Source of the DNA: Rhizodiscina lignyota
Taxonomy: Eukaryota; Ascomycota; Dothideomycetes; Aulographales; Rhizodiscinaceae
DNA: 64,000 bases
Assembly: GCA_010015805.1 (NCBI GenBank)
Contig: ML978127.1
Coordinates: 1,178,001-1,242,000, forward strand
Direction: 5' to 3'
This document shows positions 44,549-56,429 of the stretch, piece after piece. The stretch's first letter is position 1, and every line of letters starts with the position of its first letter. Below the pieces are notes generated by a model. The model worked only from the letters and a program-made list of their open reading frames with translations. It had not been told where the DNA came from and ran no database searches. The translations under genes were made by a program, and so were the position numbers.

Positions 44549-47500
44549 CGCTCATGGGAAAGTCTCGTTGTTGGGAAAAATAATCGCGGAAATATTAAAA
44601 CTCTCGACGCTCCCGCAAGGCACTCGAATGCTCACGAAGGAGGATGAATTAGGTCGCAGAGTGACGATGCGCAAAAGAGGAGAGAGGGGTGTGCCAAAAC
44701 GGCATGCGCCAGCTACACACGATGCCAGACGTGAAGAGGGCGCCGGCGAGTGGAATTCTGTGTCAGATTGCACGCCGGCCGAGTATATGTGGTGCCGTGA
44801 AGCGACAAGCAGCCGGCCGCGTGGTTCAGGACAGCGGAGCCCCGGGCTGAGCGCTGGGTAAATGTACTTGTCTCAGAGGCAAAGGATGTGGTCTCTGGAC
44901 AAACATACACAGGTCCCGCTTATTCACAACGGTGATGCAGACGGGGGTGAGAGCCAGCCGTTTCGAGATACCCTGTTCGTTCCTGGGAGCAGCCACCGGG
45001 ACAGGGATGGGCGTGAGAGCAGGAGATCCCTGCCTGTCAGTCCAGAGGCACCGGCAATAACGCTGCAAGCGTGATGGGAGGGAATGGAGCGCGCCCCCAG
45101 AAGAGCGACAAGGGCAGCTCCAGCGAAGATGTGCTGTCGATCGGCCGGGGCCCTGGGTTGCTCGACTCGAACGGGGAATGACACTGCCCAGCGCGGCGGG
45201 TAAATTCCTCGGCTACGATCTCGGAGGGCCTTCCAATCTTCGTCAAACTGGACCTGTTGAGTGTTGACGCGGAATGCTTCGAACTCGAATCAACGGCCGA
45301 TCTGGAATCGCTCTCGCAGGGAGATGAGATGGCGAGTAGATTAGTTCTTCCGGCAACGCGGTAACCGGAGCGTGAAAGGTGTCAAAGGCACGCCCAGCGC
45401 AAATGAAGGGGTGCTCTGCGTTGGGAGGCAAAGTTAAAAGGCGTGACTATATGCGTTTCGAGGCGAGAGAAGACTTCGACAGAACGTATGTCGGACCGTT
45501 CAGCGTTCATACAACGCGCTCGACATAAGATATTGGCGTAGGCGTATGCAGATGTCCGGGGCGGAACGTGGCTCGAGGTCGCACACAGCGTTATAGGTTG
45601 TGAGACGAATCGAGACGAAATGGCAGTGCGCGAGGGCACGGCGCTCAGTAGTTCTTATTATGAGAGAGGCAGACAGAAGACCCTTGGAGGCGCTTGTCAG
45701 ACATCGCTGGGAGAAAATGTCACGCTTGACGCGTTATCGTCCCGGACACACCACACACTTGCGAAATGCAGATGGCGCATGCTGCTTTAGACTAGGACGG
45801 CACGCAAGATGTTCATTGGCAGGGTTATAGGGTATAGGAAGTCTAGGAGCTCTGCGTCTGTTTGAAGCTGTCAAGCGCGGCACGCTCCTTCGACTCAGGA
45901 ATGGCGGACATGGTCGGGGAGACGTCTGGAAGCAGAATGGAAGGCTGTGGGAGGTGGGAACGGTGCGCACGCCAGAGGGAACAGCACCGTTCGACTCCAC
46001 AAGTGACAATCTGCCTCCGGGCCGTTTTGGGCGTCGAAAGCTCCGAAGCGGCGCGCCACCATGATCTGCACGCGTGGTGGTGAGCAGGGGCCGACCAGTC
46101 GCACCACGAGGACGCCCTTCAGCCCTCAGCCGCTGAGCAAACTGCCATTTGGCACAATTGCATCTCGTCAATTAGATGTCGCCCTTCACCACACCCTCCG
46201 TCAGTCATGGCAGCGCGCGAAATTGCGTTCGCATCCGGTCAGTCGACGGTCAGCGAGCTGCCTCGCCAGCCCTGGCGACCAGCCCCTTTCGCCATGGCGA
46301 ATGGATGACGGGCAAAGGGGGAGCGAGCAGCATGGCGGATGGAGATCAGGGCCGCGGCAGCCGTGCTCCCCGGCGCAAGACATCTGAATGAGTGAAGCAG
46401 ACATGGAATGCCACGAGCTTTCCTCAAAATTGCCCCACCGCATGCGGAGGAAAAAGGTCGTAGCGTCCGTCATGGATGGCCAAGCGAGTGCGGCAAGCCA
46501 AGGGGAGTTGCGCGGCAAGCTCCTCCAGCGCAACGTTGCAGGGAGAGGCAAGCGCGGGTCAAGGAAAAATAAAAGAAACGGTCATCCACTGACTTCGTCC
46601 AGCCTACCACGCCGGTAGCTTGTAACGGTCGCTTGCGAGCTTCAGACAGCGTGGCTCTCTGCCCGCTAGAGGGAGAGCGTCCACTCGGTCGGGCCTTCGA
46701 TACGCCCTTCCAGGAGGATTGGGTGAGTGAGAATGATGCGTGTCTCCTCGATGAGTGGCCGGAAATATTGCATCTCAATCAATAGAATGAAAGTGGACAG
46801 TGCAAGCTGGCGGCACGTTGGACAAGTCACAGCAGCAGACGCAGGAGATTCGAGCAGAGCGAACGAAAAGGCTGGCAGGGATGGCGCTCTGGTCATGATC
46901 GACGGCCGGGTCGATCGTGAAGATTCGCATGGCACGTCGAACCCAGAACCATGTTCTTCGCAGGCACCACATTTTCGCTCGGGCCAGCGTGGTGCACTGA
47001 GATATGCCAGATGGCGGCCAGTAGCACGACGTCGCGCCTCGCTTTTGTGGGATGCCGCCGTGCTGTGGACTGTAGAGGCCGATCTATTTTATTACTGCGG
47101 AATTCTTCAGCGAATTACGGCTGAAGGGCGATGGAATTGTGGATACGCGGGCGCGCCTTTGCATCAGCTCTGAGCGCGCGTGAGCAAATATGCCGGGGCC
47201 AGAAAAAAGCGCATTTGGGGAAGAATAAGAGCGGCGAATAAATCATGCATCGACGGTGGTACTTTGCAGTGATCTTCAGGTGCTCGTCTCAGCATCGGGT
47301 CTGCGAGTTCCATTATGCGCTGTTTGACATGCCATGACAGCTGTGCTATTGCGCACTGACGGGACGCAACAGTCGCCGCTGCCGCTCCACGACTCAGTCG
47401 AGTGCACGATGGAGTGGAGCTCGAACAGTCCCGACCCCAAGAAGGATTTTCCTGCACTGTCACTCCCGCATGTTAGCTCGTTGTTCGTTCCGTGCCGTTT

Positions 47501-50500
47501 TGCGTGCAGTTCGCATCCTCCGCTCATCGAAAGCCCCCAAGCGCGCTGGACGGTGAGACGTAGCCCTCTGCTAGTTCCGCGCTGCTGCTCCATTCGTGAA
47601 GGGAACCACTCGTCATCTGATCAGTCAGTCCGTAGGGCCAGCGTTTGCATGCATCCTGATCGCCATGGATTGGGCGCTGAAGCAGCAACCGAAGATGCGG
47701 CTACGGCAAAGGCTTCTGCAGGTTTGCTTTCGCCATCAGCGCCAACGGGCCTCACGACTCAGTCTCAATGGTCCCAACGTGCTGGCTCCAATCTCGGCCA
47801 GGCAGTGATTTTCTGTAAGCGACCACACCGGCGGGATGCTGGAAATCCCCGGCGGTAGGCCATCCGCATTTCTAAACGGCCCGTCTTGGTGTGTCGGTGA
47901 TGAGGTCGGTGTCACCACCTTATGATAATTGACATGAGCTGCGCTGCCGCGAGATTAGCCTCCATATACCACTCCCACCGGCCGTCTCAGCGGCGGCAAA
48001 GTGCTCACCTTCAGCTCCCAGGATGCCCGCGGATGACCTCTCACAAGCGCAAGCGACACGGCGGCCCAGCAATGGCATTGCATGATCTTCGCTGGGTCCA
48101 ACCATGGCAGATCCTTGCACCCATTGGTGGAGGTCGTCGATCTCTGGCAGCGCATCGTCCCAGCAGAAGCTTTCGACAAGTGACTTTTCTTTTCCCCGGC
48201 CCGTTGTGCGCTCTTCACGCCGACTCCATATAAACTTTAGACTTTTGGCCCGAAGGAATCTCTCCGGAGTCTCCGCATGCACCTCTGAATTACGCCCGCT
48301 GCGCGCCTAGCGCTCGACTTGGGCCATGGCGATGGGAAACGTCGGCACTTCAAAAGCAACGAAGGAAGCTGTCTCGTGCTGTCTCGATTCTGCAGTGCTG
48401 CCGCCGCCTGGACTCTGCTAATCATCTAGACGCCGGCCTCCATGCTCGAAATGGCTGGTGTGCGGCCTCGGTTAATCCGACGACGGACCTCGTAGGGAGA
48501 GTCTGCGACGACACGCCCAGCGTGCTCTATACAGGGCTGGCACGCGCTCCATTGGCCCCTTCAGATGCATGCCTCCAGCCCGCAAGCATCCTCTGCAGCG
48601 CCTGTCCATGCCTTTCCACGCGAGACGCTCGTGTTCGGGATTGACTCCCATCATCAACACCGTTGCGACCGTTCAGGCATGTATCGCCAGTGCTTGGTCA
48701 TATTCCGTCAGACTTAGGGATGTGCGCTGCATCGACAATGCAGACTCGTGGATGGCACGTTTTTCAGGCATGACTACACCTTTCTTTTCCAAGATCGGAT
48801 CCCCTGTCGTCTAATCCTCCGAATGATAGACCGCGTCCATACCAGGAGCCCTGCCCATGCCCGGTCATTTGTGGAAGTCGCATTGCGTGTCAGCAATTCT
48901 CTCTGTTCAGCGACAATCCCACCTCACCCGCCATCTGGATGCCCTGTTTGATCAGCGATCCCGCATTCGCGATCACCAGAACGGACAGCATGGCCTGCAC
49001 TTCGTTTCCGTTTCTTGCAAATGACGACCAGAAACTGTCATTGCCCTCTGTGACAGGCTTGACGCCCATTTGATGTGCGCATCCATACATGCCGCTGGGC
49101 CGAATGCGGATGACTGCCAAATTCCAATGCGACGGACCTCACACACAAGCAGAGATTGGCGGGCACATCATCGACTCGCGATAATGGCCGACGTTTCGCT
49201 GGAAACCCAAGCCCTACCAGCATAGTCAGATGTAGAGCGATGCAAGCCAAACGTTTACGCCGAAACAAGAACTTTTGGCGCTATTGCTCCGACTTGCTGA
49301 GGGTAGCATTGACCATGAAGCAAGCAGCCACCGCAAGGATGCCGTCACGCGCTAAGGAGTATGTCCCTTTTAGTCCTATATGTCCTCTCTATTAAGTTGT
49401 GCATCAACCATCTCGCTGTCTTGCAACCGTCGCAAAAATAATAATACGCCTAATAATGTCAACCGTCCAGAGTTCGTATTATGTGGCTCTCTGCCGTTGA
49501 GTTGGGAATGCGAGCTCTGACCCCATCATGGTGATGGCGGTAGACTTTAAGGGGCTACCAAGCCACGGCGCAAAGAACGACGATAGTAGAGAACCTGCTT
49601 TTTCTGCAGGTAGTTGTAGGCTTTCGGCTCTCTCTTTCCCCGTTAACCCAGCTATCGCAGCTCCCAATTCATTGTGCAGTGGTCCCCAAGGATGTCTAGG
49701 ATGATGGATCCAAGCAGTCGCACCACGACATCGCTACATGTTTCCCGTCCTCCCAAATGTCACGATATTGATCGCTGCTTGGAATAGATTCCTGTCAAAT
49801 TTATTCCACTGCCATGTAAAGCACTTGGCACAAAATCAAACTCTCACGCGTTGTGCTCCGTCACGAAAGTGTTTAGAAACTTCCCAGATGAAGTACATCT
49901 ACCACAATGCAATCGGCACACGGGGCACATTCACAGAACGCCGCAGCGTTGTCCCCTGCCGCAAGCGGCGGAGCGGCCAGCGCGGCTTTCCAAATGTGGG
50001 AGTTGGTCATTGCTCGACGCGATGCTTTTGGACATCCTGTTGGCCATCCACCAGTACGTCCCCCTGCACTGCTCACAGAATCTGGAACTTACTCAGCGGG
50101 AAGAGTCAATCCGTGATGGGAATGAGCATCGCCGGGAATCGTTCGCGACCCCTAACTACACTGGCGAGCAGTCTCGGCGCGGGACTCTGTGCTTGGGCGT
50201 CCACAAGGCAGGAAAGTTGGTTGCTATCATGGCTCATCGTTCTCTAGCGAACCTATTACGACCTGCAGACAAAGACACCCTCGGCCTTCATCCCTACTAG
50301 CTGTATACCTACGCTTTGGAAGGCGACCCACCGAGAGAGGCAGCTCATGGGCCCCGGCTATACTTGTCCACTGAAAGTCACCCGATCAGCTTCGAAGCGA
50401 GCGCAAATTTTACGAACCCAGCACAGATCATTCAGCTCTGAATCTGATTTCCGCAGTCTCTAGTTAGTGACAGAGAGGGTCGAGTTGATCACTGGATTGA

Positions 50501-52212
50501 CAGTCTTCAAAACCTTACAAGCAGCGAATACGGACATTTCTAGACTCCAGGATGGTGAGCAATGCAAGGAAAGCTTCCAGAAGGCAATGTGATTGACGAC
50601 ATATCCGCCGCCACAATCAAGCAAATTCTCCTGGACGGAGTTTTCCATACTTGTGCTGATCATACTCGCCCGCTTTGGGCGATCATACACCTGATCCAGA
50701 TTGGTGATTTACGCCTGGGATTGAAATTTCGCCTCAACATACCTCATTTGACCCGAAATGTGTTAGTGATTAACATCGACAGATATACATTGCCTCCGTC
50801 ACGCTGGAGTTGGCAGTCCATGTGCTAAGGCGGCCTTGATTTCTAGAGCGGCACAAAGGTGTAGCCCCTGAGACTGCACAAACTGTTTCATTGATTCGTC
50901 AGTCACATTCCATACGAAGCATCATGGCCTTCCGTAAGCGGTCAGTAACGAGTGATGGGCGCTCAAGGCCACCGTTGGAGGAAGTACGCCACAAGAGCCA
51001 GCGGGGCTTGCGGAAGACCCAACGGATAGGCTCCCGTTGAAGCTCGCAAAAGAGTCCGTGGCACATGGCTATGGCATGGCGGCCCGCCCGGGGACTACCC
51101 ATGCCTGGGCCAGCCTGGTACGCCATCTCTCCAACCCTTAGCGGCGGGCCTATCAAACGGTGATGCACTGATCCGTCGAACGGTTGTCCGACCGTTGCCC
51201 TAGCCCTCCATGCTGAGACCACTGAGCGACACATGGGAGCTGGTCATTCGACATGGTGGACTATCCCAGCTCTGCCCACTCTCCGACACCTCCAAATGTT
51301 GGCCTTCAGGGTTGCTGGATCCGGGAGAAGAGGTCAGGGGCTGACGTGCAATCTGCATTCTCATAGAATTGCTAACAGCAAATGAGGTGAGCGAGCCCGC
51401 ATGTACCACAAGCGCGCTCCCGAGAGCGAAGTGATACTCGATACTAGGTGGACTGATATCTAGACCCATTGGCAGGAAATACACTTTCCGCATCGCCACA
51501 AACTATTCGCCCTAAACTGTGGCCACCAACCACGAAAAAGGCCCCGAGAAGGCACTAAGAACTGGCTCTAGACCCGATAGATTTCCAATCTTCCTATACG
51601 AAATTCCGTGTACCTACATCCTGCGCCCACCCCTTCGCCGGCGGCAGAAAGAGCGACATCGCAGAAAGATATGCTCCCCCATGCGTGATCCGCAAACAGC
51701 TGACAGCAGATCCTGCAGGCCTTTCCCTTCCTCTCTCTCGTGCGGAAGGCAAGACAGGCCAGGCTGATCTTGATGTACATCTACATCTGCAGTGCTGCAT
51801 TCAGGTATGTAATGTCAGATACTGGTGTCGTGCCGGATGAGATCAGATTGGGGACAAGGTCGCCTCGTGCGGATGCTGATGACGATTGATGACCCTCAGC
51901 CTTCAGCCTGCTCGGATAATCCGCTCTTTGGGATCTCCTCGAGACTGACCGCATTATACTAACCCTCACCCGACGGGCACCGCTGAATCGAAATGTCACC
52001 CTGATATTACACATTACTCGCGCGTGCTGTCGCATATACACAAGTTCAACAAGTCGCCAGCGAGGCGACGACGTTCGGAGACGCACTACGTAGGGGCAAC
52101 AAGGAGGAGGCGAGCCACATGCTGGGATTGACGACTTTGCCAGGGAGCCAGAGTGGAGACTGGAAGGCACTCCAGGGAGCGAAGCGTGGAAGATCTGCGC
52201 AAGAGACTCTTG

Positions 52213-52265
<53 letters not shown>

Positions 52266-53474
52266 CTTGCTTGCTCGAGCACGCCTTCACACTGCAGAGC
52301 ATACCTCCACCTTGGAGGGGTGGGCATACTGGGCGAAGATGACATGCGATTTTCGGCACTTCGGATGCCCCCAACATCGTATTTCACGTCCCCTTTCGTC
52401 CGTCGGTGCAGTGCAGCTGAACGAAAATGGAACGCCTCAACGAGAGGCACATGCTGCGAGTCACATGGGGAGGGAGCTGACCTGCTGGAGGTGCGGTGAT
52501 TTTCGCGAGATGCTGCGATGCACGGCAGCACGATATCCAGGTAAGGAGGTGATTTGAGCCGGGTCATGAAGCGTTCCGCTGCCCGTTTAACACCCTCGCC
52601 TGGCCCAATCGACACCAGGGATCGCGGAGGTTTGTGGGAGGGGGCCGAAATGTTGTTGAGCCCTTTCGCTTTGCTCCTGCCATGCTATTGTTACAAAGTG
52701 CCTCGCAAGTCAAGACCACCTACATGTTTTCTTTTTTTCCTCTAGGCTATCACAGCTGCTATCCTACGTGTCACTCTGCGGGGCTCACACCTAGCCAAAC
52801 ATCTCTCCATGTCCGTCGTCAACGTGCTTCCTTCCTGTTCTGGATCTCCCCGACGGAGCTGAGCCTGCTTCCATCCAGTCAATTCAGATTCCTGCTGGAA
52901 CCTGCTGGATGAATGACTCTGCAGAGTTCACCATTGGTAAGTTGAAGTCTCATACCACTAGACATAGGGCATTCGATTACTTTCTCTGCGCTATCTGCGG
53001 TCCAATCCTGAAGGAAGCTATCCATGGCATTCGAATCTTTTACAGCAAACAGCAACGGATGATTGCAACCCCAGCGTAGCAGAGATAGATCAGGAGCTTT
53101 ACACAATACACATAGACTATGCAGCATCATGCTCCATGGAGATTACAAGATGCTGTTATGGCGGTAGTGAAGGAGACGTTGTAAGAGGATTGCTGTTTGG
53201 AGGTTTCTTCTGAAAAAGCCGTTCGAAGCGAGCTCTAAGACAGCATGAGTTCAAATCAGGAGCCGTCTAAGGAGTTGGACATAATAGTTCTCTTTTCTAT
53301 ATTCTATATCGATATGTGTAAATGATCTAACTTACTCTCAAGCATTGTAGTCACAAGCTGCCATTCAGCTGAAAAGCTGAAAAGTCGTGAGAAAGAACCT
53401 AGGATCCACAATCTCTCCACGCCTCGACCAAATCTTCACCCACCCTACCATATCACAAATGCGTCCTACAATAA
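44549..53474. other. about 8.9 kb without a convincing gene, upstream of the MtfA-like gene
   Basis: The longest open frames (for example 45734-46171 minus, 47334-47858 plus, 49738-50247 plus, 51781-52377 minus) overlap others on both strands and have no recognisable domain or splice-linked partner. The minus frame 51200-51499 is somewhat protein-like but has no motif. The stretch is GC-rich to ~49 kb and contains one CCTG microsatellite. It is expected to hold the promoter and perhaps a long leader of the MtfA-like gene, and the 3' flank of the gene ending at 53475. Confidence 0.45.
52214..52274. repeat. CCTG tetranucleotide microsatellite
   Basis: Thirteen perfect CCTG units at 52214-52265, followed by a degenerate CTTG pair. 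In one minus frame it gives a run of Ala-Gly-Arg-Gln, but there is no sign that this is translated. Confidence 0.85.
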
Positions 53475-55994
53475 TCACAATCCTGCTAAACCCTTCTCCT
53501 CACCCTTATCAACCTTCGGCCTCTCCTTCTCCATCAACACCGCCTTGACCTTGCCCTCAATCTCTCCTTGCACCCACCTCTCCAGCCTCTCCATCGCCGG
53601 CTCATACACACGCCCTTCGTATGTCTGACTCTTTAGAAACGGACACTTGTCAGGCCTGGCCGCGAGATATCTGCACACATGCATGTGCAAATAGATTGCG
53701 ACCTTCTGATTCGCGCGTGGCGTGAGCTTAAACTGGCTCAACAAGTACGCCGAGATGTCTGACGGATCTGAGTGCGCGGCGCTGTTGCTACCAGCGAAGT
53801 AGTAGTCTTCTGTCTCGTCTGCTTTCGAAGGCACGGTGCCACCAGCGAGATTTGGCACGTCGAGCCAGCCAGAGGTATCGATCCAGAAGACGTTTTTGTC
53901 GCCGTCTTTGCGAAGGCGCCGGACGACTTCGAGCGTGCTATGCTCCATCTCGCCGCCAAATGGGCGCATTACGAAGATCGGGATCAACGGTCCACCGAAG
54001 GGTTCGTCGTCCTCGTCAGTGTCGCTGATACCATCTCCATCGCTCTCGTCGTAGCCCAGATAGTCGGATTCTGGGGATTGTGGCTCATACAATCCGAGAG
54101 CCAACTCGCCTTGATACCCAGCTTTGTCTCTGCGTGAACTGCTACGTTTTCGAGACGAGCCAAGATATTCGCCGAAGGTGGTCAGAGGAGACACGACAGA
54201 AGGATAGGCAAGATTACGGATAGCCTTAATCAGAGAGATATAAGTCTCTTCAAAGTCGCTCATCAGCTCAAGCCTGGTTTTGTTGTAAACATCAGGGTAG
54301 CGAGCGAACGAATCGCCGTCAGAAGAGCCGAGATTCATGATGATGACATCTGGTATGTCATTGTGGAAGGACCAGGTATGTTCGAAGTGTGCCGAGGAAG
54401 GCGGACCGCCTCTGAAATACACGTCGCCCATCCCGTGTTCTTTGACATCTACCTCTTTGGTGCCTTCTCCTGCTCTCTCCTTCCCAAGCGTAGGTACGAC
54501 ACAACCTTGGACAAGACACATTCCTTCAGTGCCCACAGAGATGTGATCGATTCCGAACATCTCACCCAGCAGATAGTCCCAGCCCATGACGCCAGCTAAT
54601 AGCCCTCGAGGGCCTTTCGAACCTCTCAAACCCACAGCGCTGCGAGAACCTGGCATGTCGGTAATAAACTCAATGAGTTTTCTTCGTCGGACAGATGGCG
54701 TATTATCCACATCTTCATGTTTAGCTACACCAGCTGACGGATGTGTTGCAGCATGGCCATGGAGTAGATGGAGGTTCCAAAGCCTACTCAAACCCTTCTC
54801 GTGTGCTTTTCCAACCTCAGTATGCTCTTCACTGAATCGCGCGTCTTCGTCATCGCTTTTACCACAGCGCACTCCGTCAACATAGCCCAGCCGAGCACCT
54901 TTCTCGATCCACAAGCCTTCCAATTGTACCATCTCGGATCCAGTACCATCAGTCATCGGCGCAATGATCCTAATACTGTGCCAGTCACTCCTGCTCAGGT
55001 CGTTTACTCGTATTGGGACGAGGTGCGAGACATTTGATAAGGCGATGTACTCTTCATCATCGATACGGGCAAGGAGCGAGATGGGCCCTGAAGTGATCCG
55101 GAGGCGAGTATTTGCGGTGAAAGAGAGATGATTGTGGAGGCGACGATTCATATTAATTACACCTGTGGTCGTCGGTTTTGCCAGGGTCAGGCTCGTTTTA
55201 GACGCAGATGCCGTCGACCTGGAGATCAGTAACTTGTGGTCTGCTGGAAGATTTGCAAGAGAAAGAAGCAACGTCGATGTTCCAGTCACATTAAGGTCGA
55301 AGTAGACCCCCGGAAATGCGCCGTCCCACCTCATACGGTTCGGCGTGGGAGTCCATCGTCCGACGTAGTGTATTCGAGCATCACCGGCTCCAACAAATGT
55401 CATCTCCGCACCGACCATCCTGCTCACCCTCTGTACTACACTCAGAGTCGGTCCATGGGGGTGATCAAGACCAAGAAGTCCAGCAACAGCCCCACGAAGC
55501 ATCCAAAGGGCAATACTTGTGAGAAGGAGGTATAGCCAAAAGACAGGGCTGCGAATGATGTCCCACAAACGCTCCTTCGCCGCATAATGCTTCTCTGAGA
55601 AAGGCGAGTTGGTCGAAACAGAGGAGAAGGAAAACTTAAAGGATGGCGACGAGCCCCAATCGCTACCATTTTCCTTCAGAGGTTTGTAGCATGGCGTCCG
55701 CAGCCGGGTAAAGCTCGTCCTTCGCTTGGGCTTCGTCGAAGGAGAAGCGGCCAAGAGCGTGGTAGAGGCAAGCGAAGACGATGAGATTGAAGACGGCAAG
55801 AACCATTTTCGGAGTGGTGTTGCAGCTGCACTTGATTCAGTGGTATGCTGGGTAAGATCAATCTGCGCTAGCAAGCCATGTTCAGGAGAAGAAGGCAAAG
55901 AGACTGAGCGACGAAGAGGCTCATGAGTGAGAGGCGAAGGGTCTGAAGGGCGGTATGAGTGAGATCGGTGCGGTGATGTTGGAGTGGATAGCAT
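53475..55994 (-). CDS. membrane-anchored SGNH/CE2-like protein
   Basis: A single-exon, 839-residue protein. I start at ATG 55994; the frame continues upstream only to a TTG. Residues 1-145 are Ser/Pro-rich and probably cytosolic. One membrane span (SPVFWLYLLLTSIALWML) follows at ~150-170, making a type II protein with its bulk in the secretory lumen or outside. A jelly-roll-like part (GRWTPTPNRMRWDGAFPGV) and an SGNH-like part (IEFITDMPGS, then VIIMNLGSSDGDSF at ~550, then AAHSDPSDISAYLL) recall carbohydrate esterase family 2 or capsule-related esterases. The block I GDS motif reads TDM, so the usual catalytic Ser is not visible. Enzyme activity is uncertain. It lies on the same strand as the Chs4-like gene. 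Confidence 0.65.
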   Translation of the reverse strand: MLSTPTSPHRSHSYRPSDPSPLTHEPLRRSVSLPSSPEHGLLAQIDLTQHTTESSAAATPLRKWFLPSSISSSSLASTTLLAASPSTKPKRRTSFTRLRTPCYKPLKENGSDWGSSPSFKFSFSSVSTNSPFSEKHYAAKERLWDIIRSPVFWLYLLLTSIALWMLRGAVAGLLGLDHPHGPTLSVVQRVSRMVGAEMTFVGAGDARIHYVGRWTPTPNRMRWDGAFPGVYFDLNVTGTSTLLLSLANLPADHKLLISRSTASASKTSLTLAKPTTTGVINMNRRLHNHLSFTANTRLRITSGPISLLARIDDEEYIALSNVSHLVPIRVNDLSRSDWHSIRIIAPMTDGTGSEMVQLEGLWIEKGARLGYVDGVRCGKSDDEDARFSEEHTEVGKAHEKGLSRLWNLHLLHGHAATHPSAGVAKHEDVDNTPSVRRRKLIEFITDMPGSRSAVGLRGSKGPRGLLAGVMGWDYLLGEMFGIDHISVGTEGMCLVQGCVVPTLGKERAGEGTKEVDVKEHGMGDVYFRGGPPSSAHFEHTWSFHNDIPDVIIMNLGSSDGDSFARYPDVYNKTRLELMSDFEETYISLIKAIRNLAYPSVVSPLTTFGEYLGSSRKRSSSRRDKAGYQGELALGLYEPQSPESDYLGYDESDGDGISDTDEDDEPFGGPLIPIFVMRPFGGEMEHSTLEVVRRLRKDGDKNVFWIDTSGWLDVPNLAGGTVPSKADETEDYYFAGSNSAAHSDPSDISAYLLSQFKLTPRANQKVAIYLHMHVCRYLAARPDKCPFLKSQTYEGRVYEPAMERLERWVQGEIEGKVKAVLMEKERPKVDKGEEKGLAGL

Positions 55995-56429
55995 GACTGG
56001 CAGATTCAGCACAGAGAATGCGTCAATCTCAAGCAAAATAGCAAGGAAGAGAAAAGAAAGAAAGGAAGGACAGAGGGTGGAGGATGTCGTACGTCTGCCG
56101 CTTCGGCGGAATCATAGGAGGTAGGAAGGAGCAACAGCAGGCAAGCGCGTTCGACATGCAACCACACCACCTTATGGAACAGCCGTCAATTGAGTCCACT
56201 GCTCCATATACACAATAGGATGGTATTTCTTCCCAGCCGAACCCAACCCAACCCAAGCAAAAGCTCATTACTCAATAACTCATAACGCAGCCGATCCCAC
56301 GTCTAGGCCATACTACAGGAAGAAATACCCCGAAACTCCACCGGCCCAAACCGAATCCATTGGTTATCGCTAGAATTTTCAAGAGCAGAATTATGACGCA
56401 GTCCAGACCATCTAGCACGACCAGATGCC
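55995..56429. other. short intergenic stretch (leader of SGNH-like gene)
   Basis: 435 bases between two minus-strand genes. It must contain the promoter and leader of the SGNH-like gene and the 3' end of the Chs4-like transcript. A purine-rich run occurs at 56040-56070. Confidence 0.4.

Noticed and set aside
49738-50300. Two overlapping plus-strand open frames of 149 and 169 codons
   Set aside because: They overlap each other over most of their length in different frames, and neither shows a motif.
51781-52615. Minus-strand open frames with an AGRQ repeat
   Set aside because: The repeat comes from the CCTG microsatellite, and the rest has no protein character.
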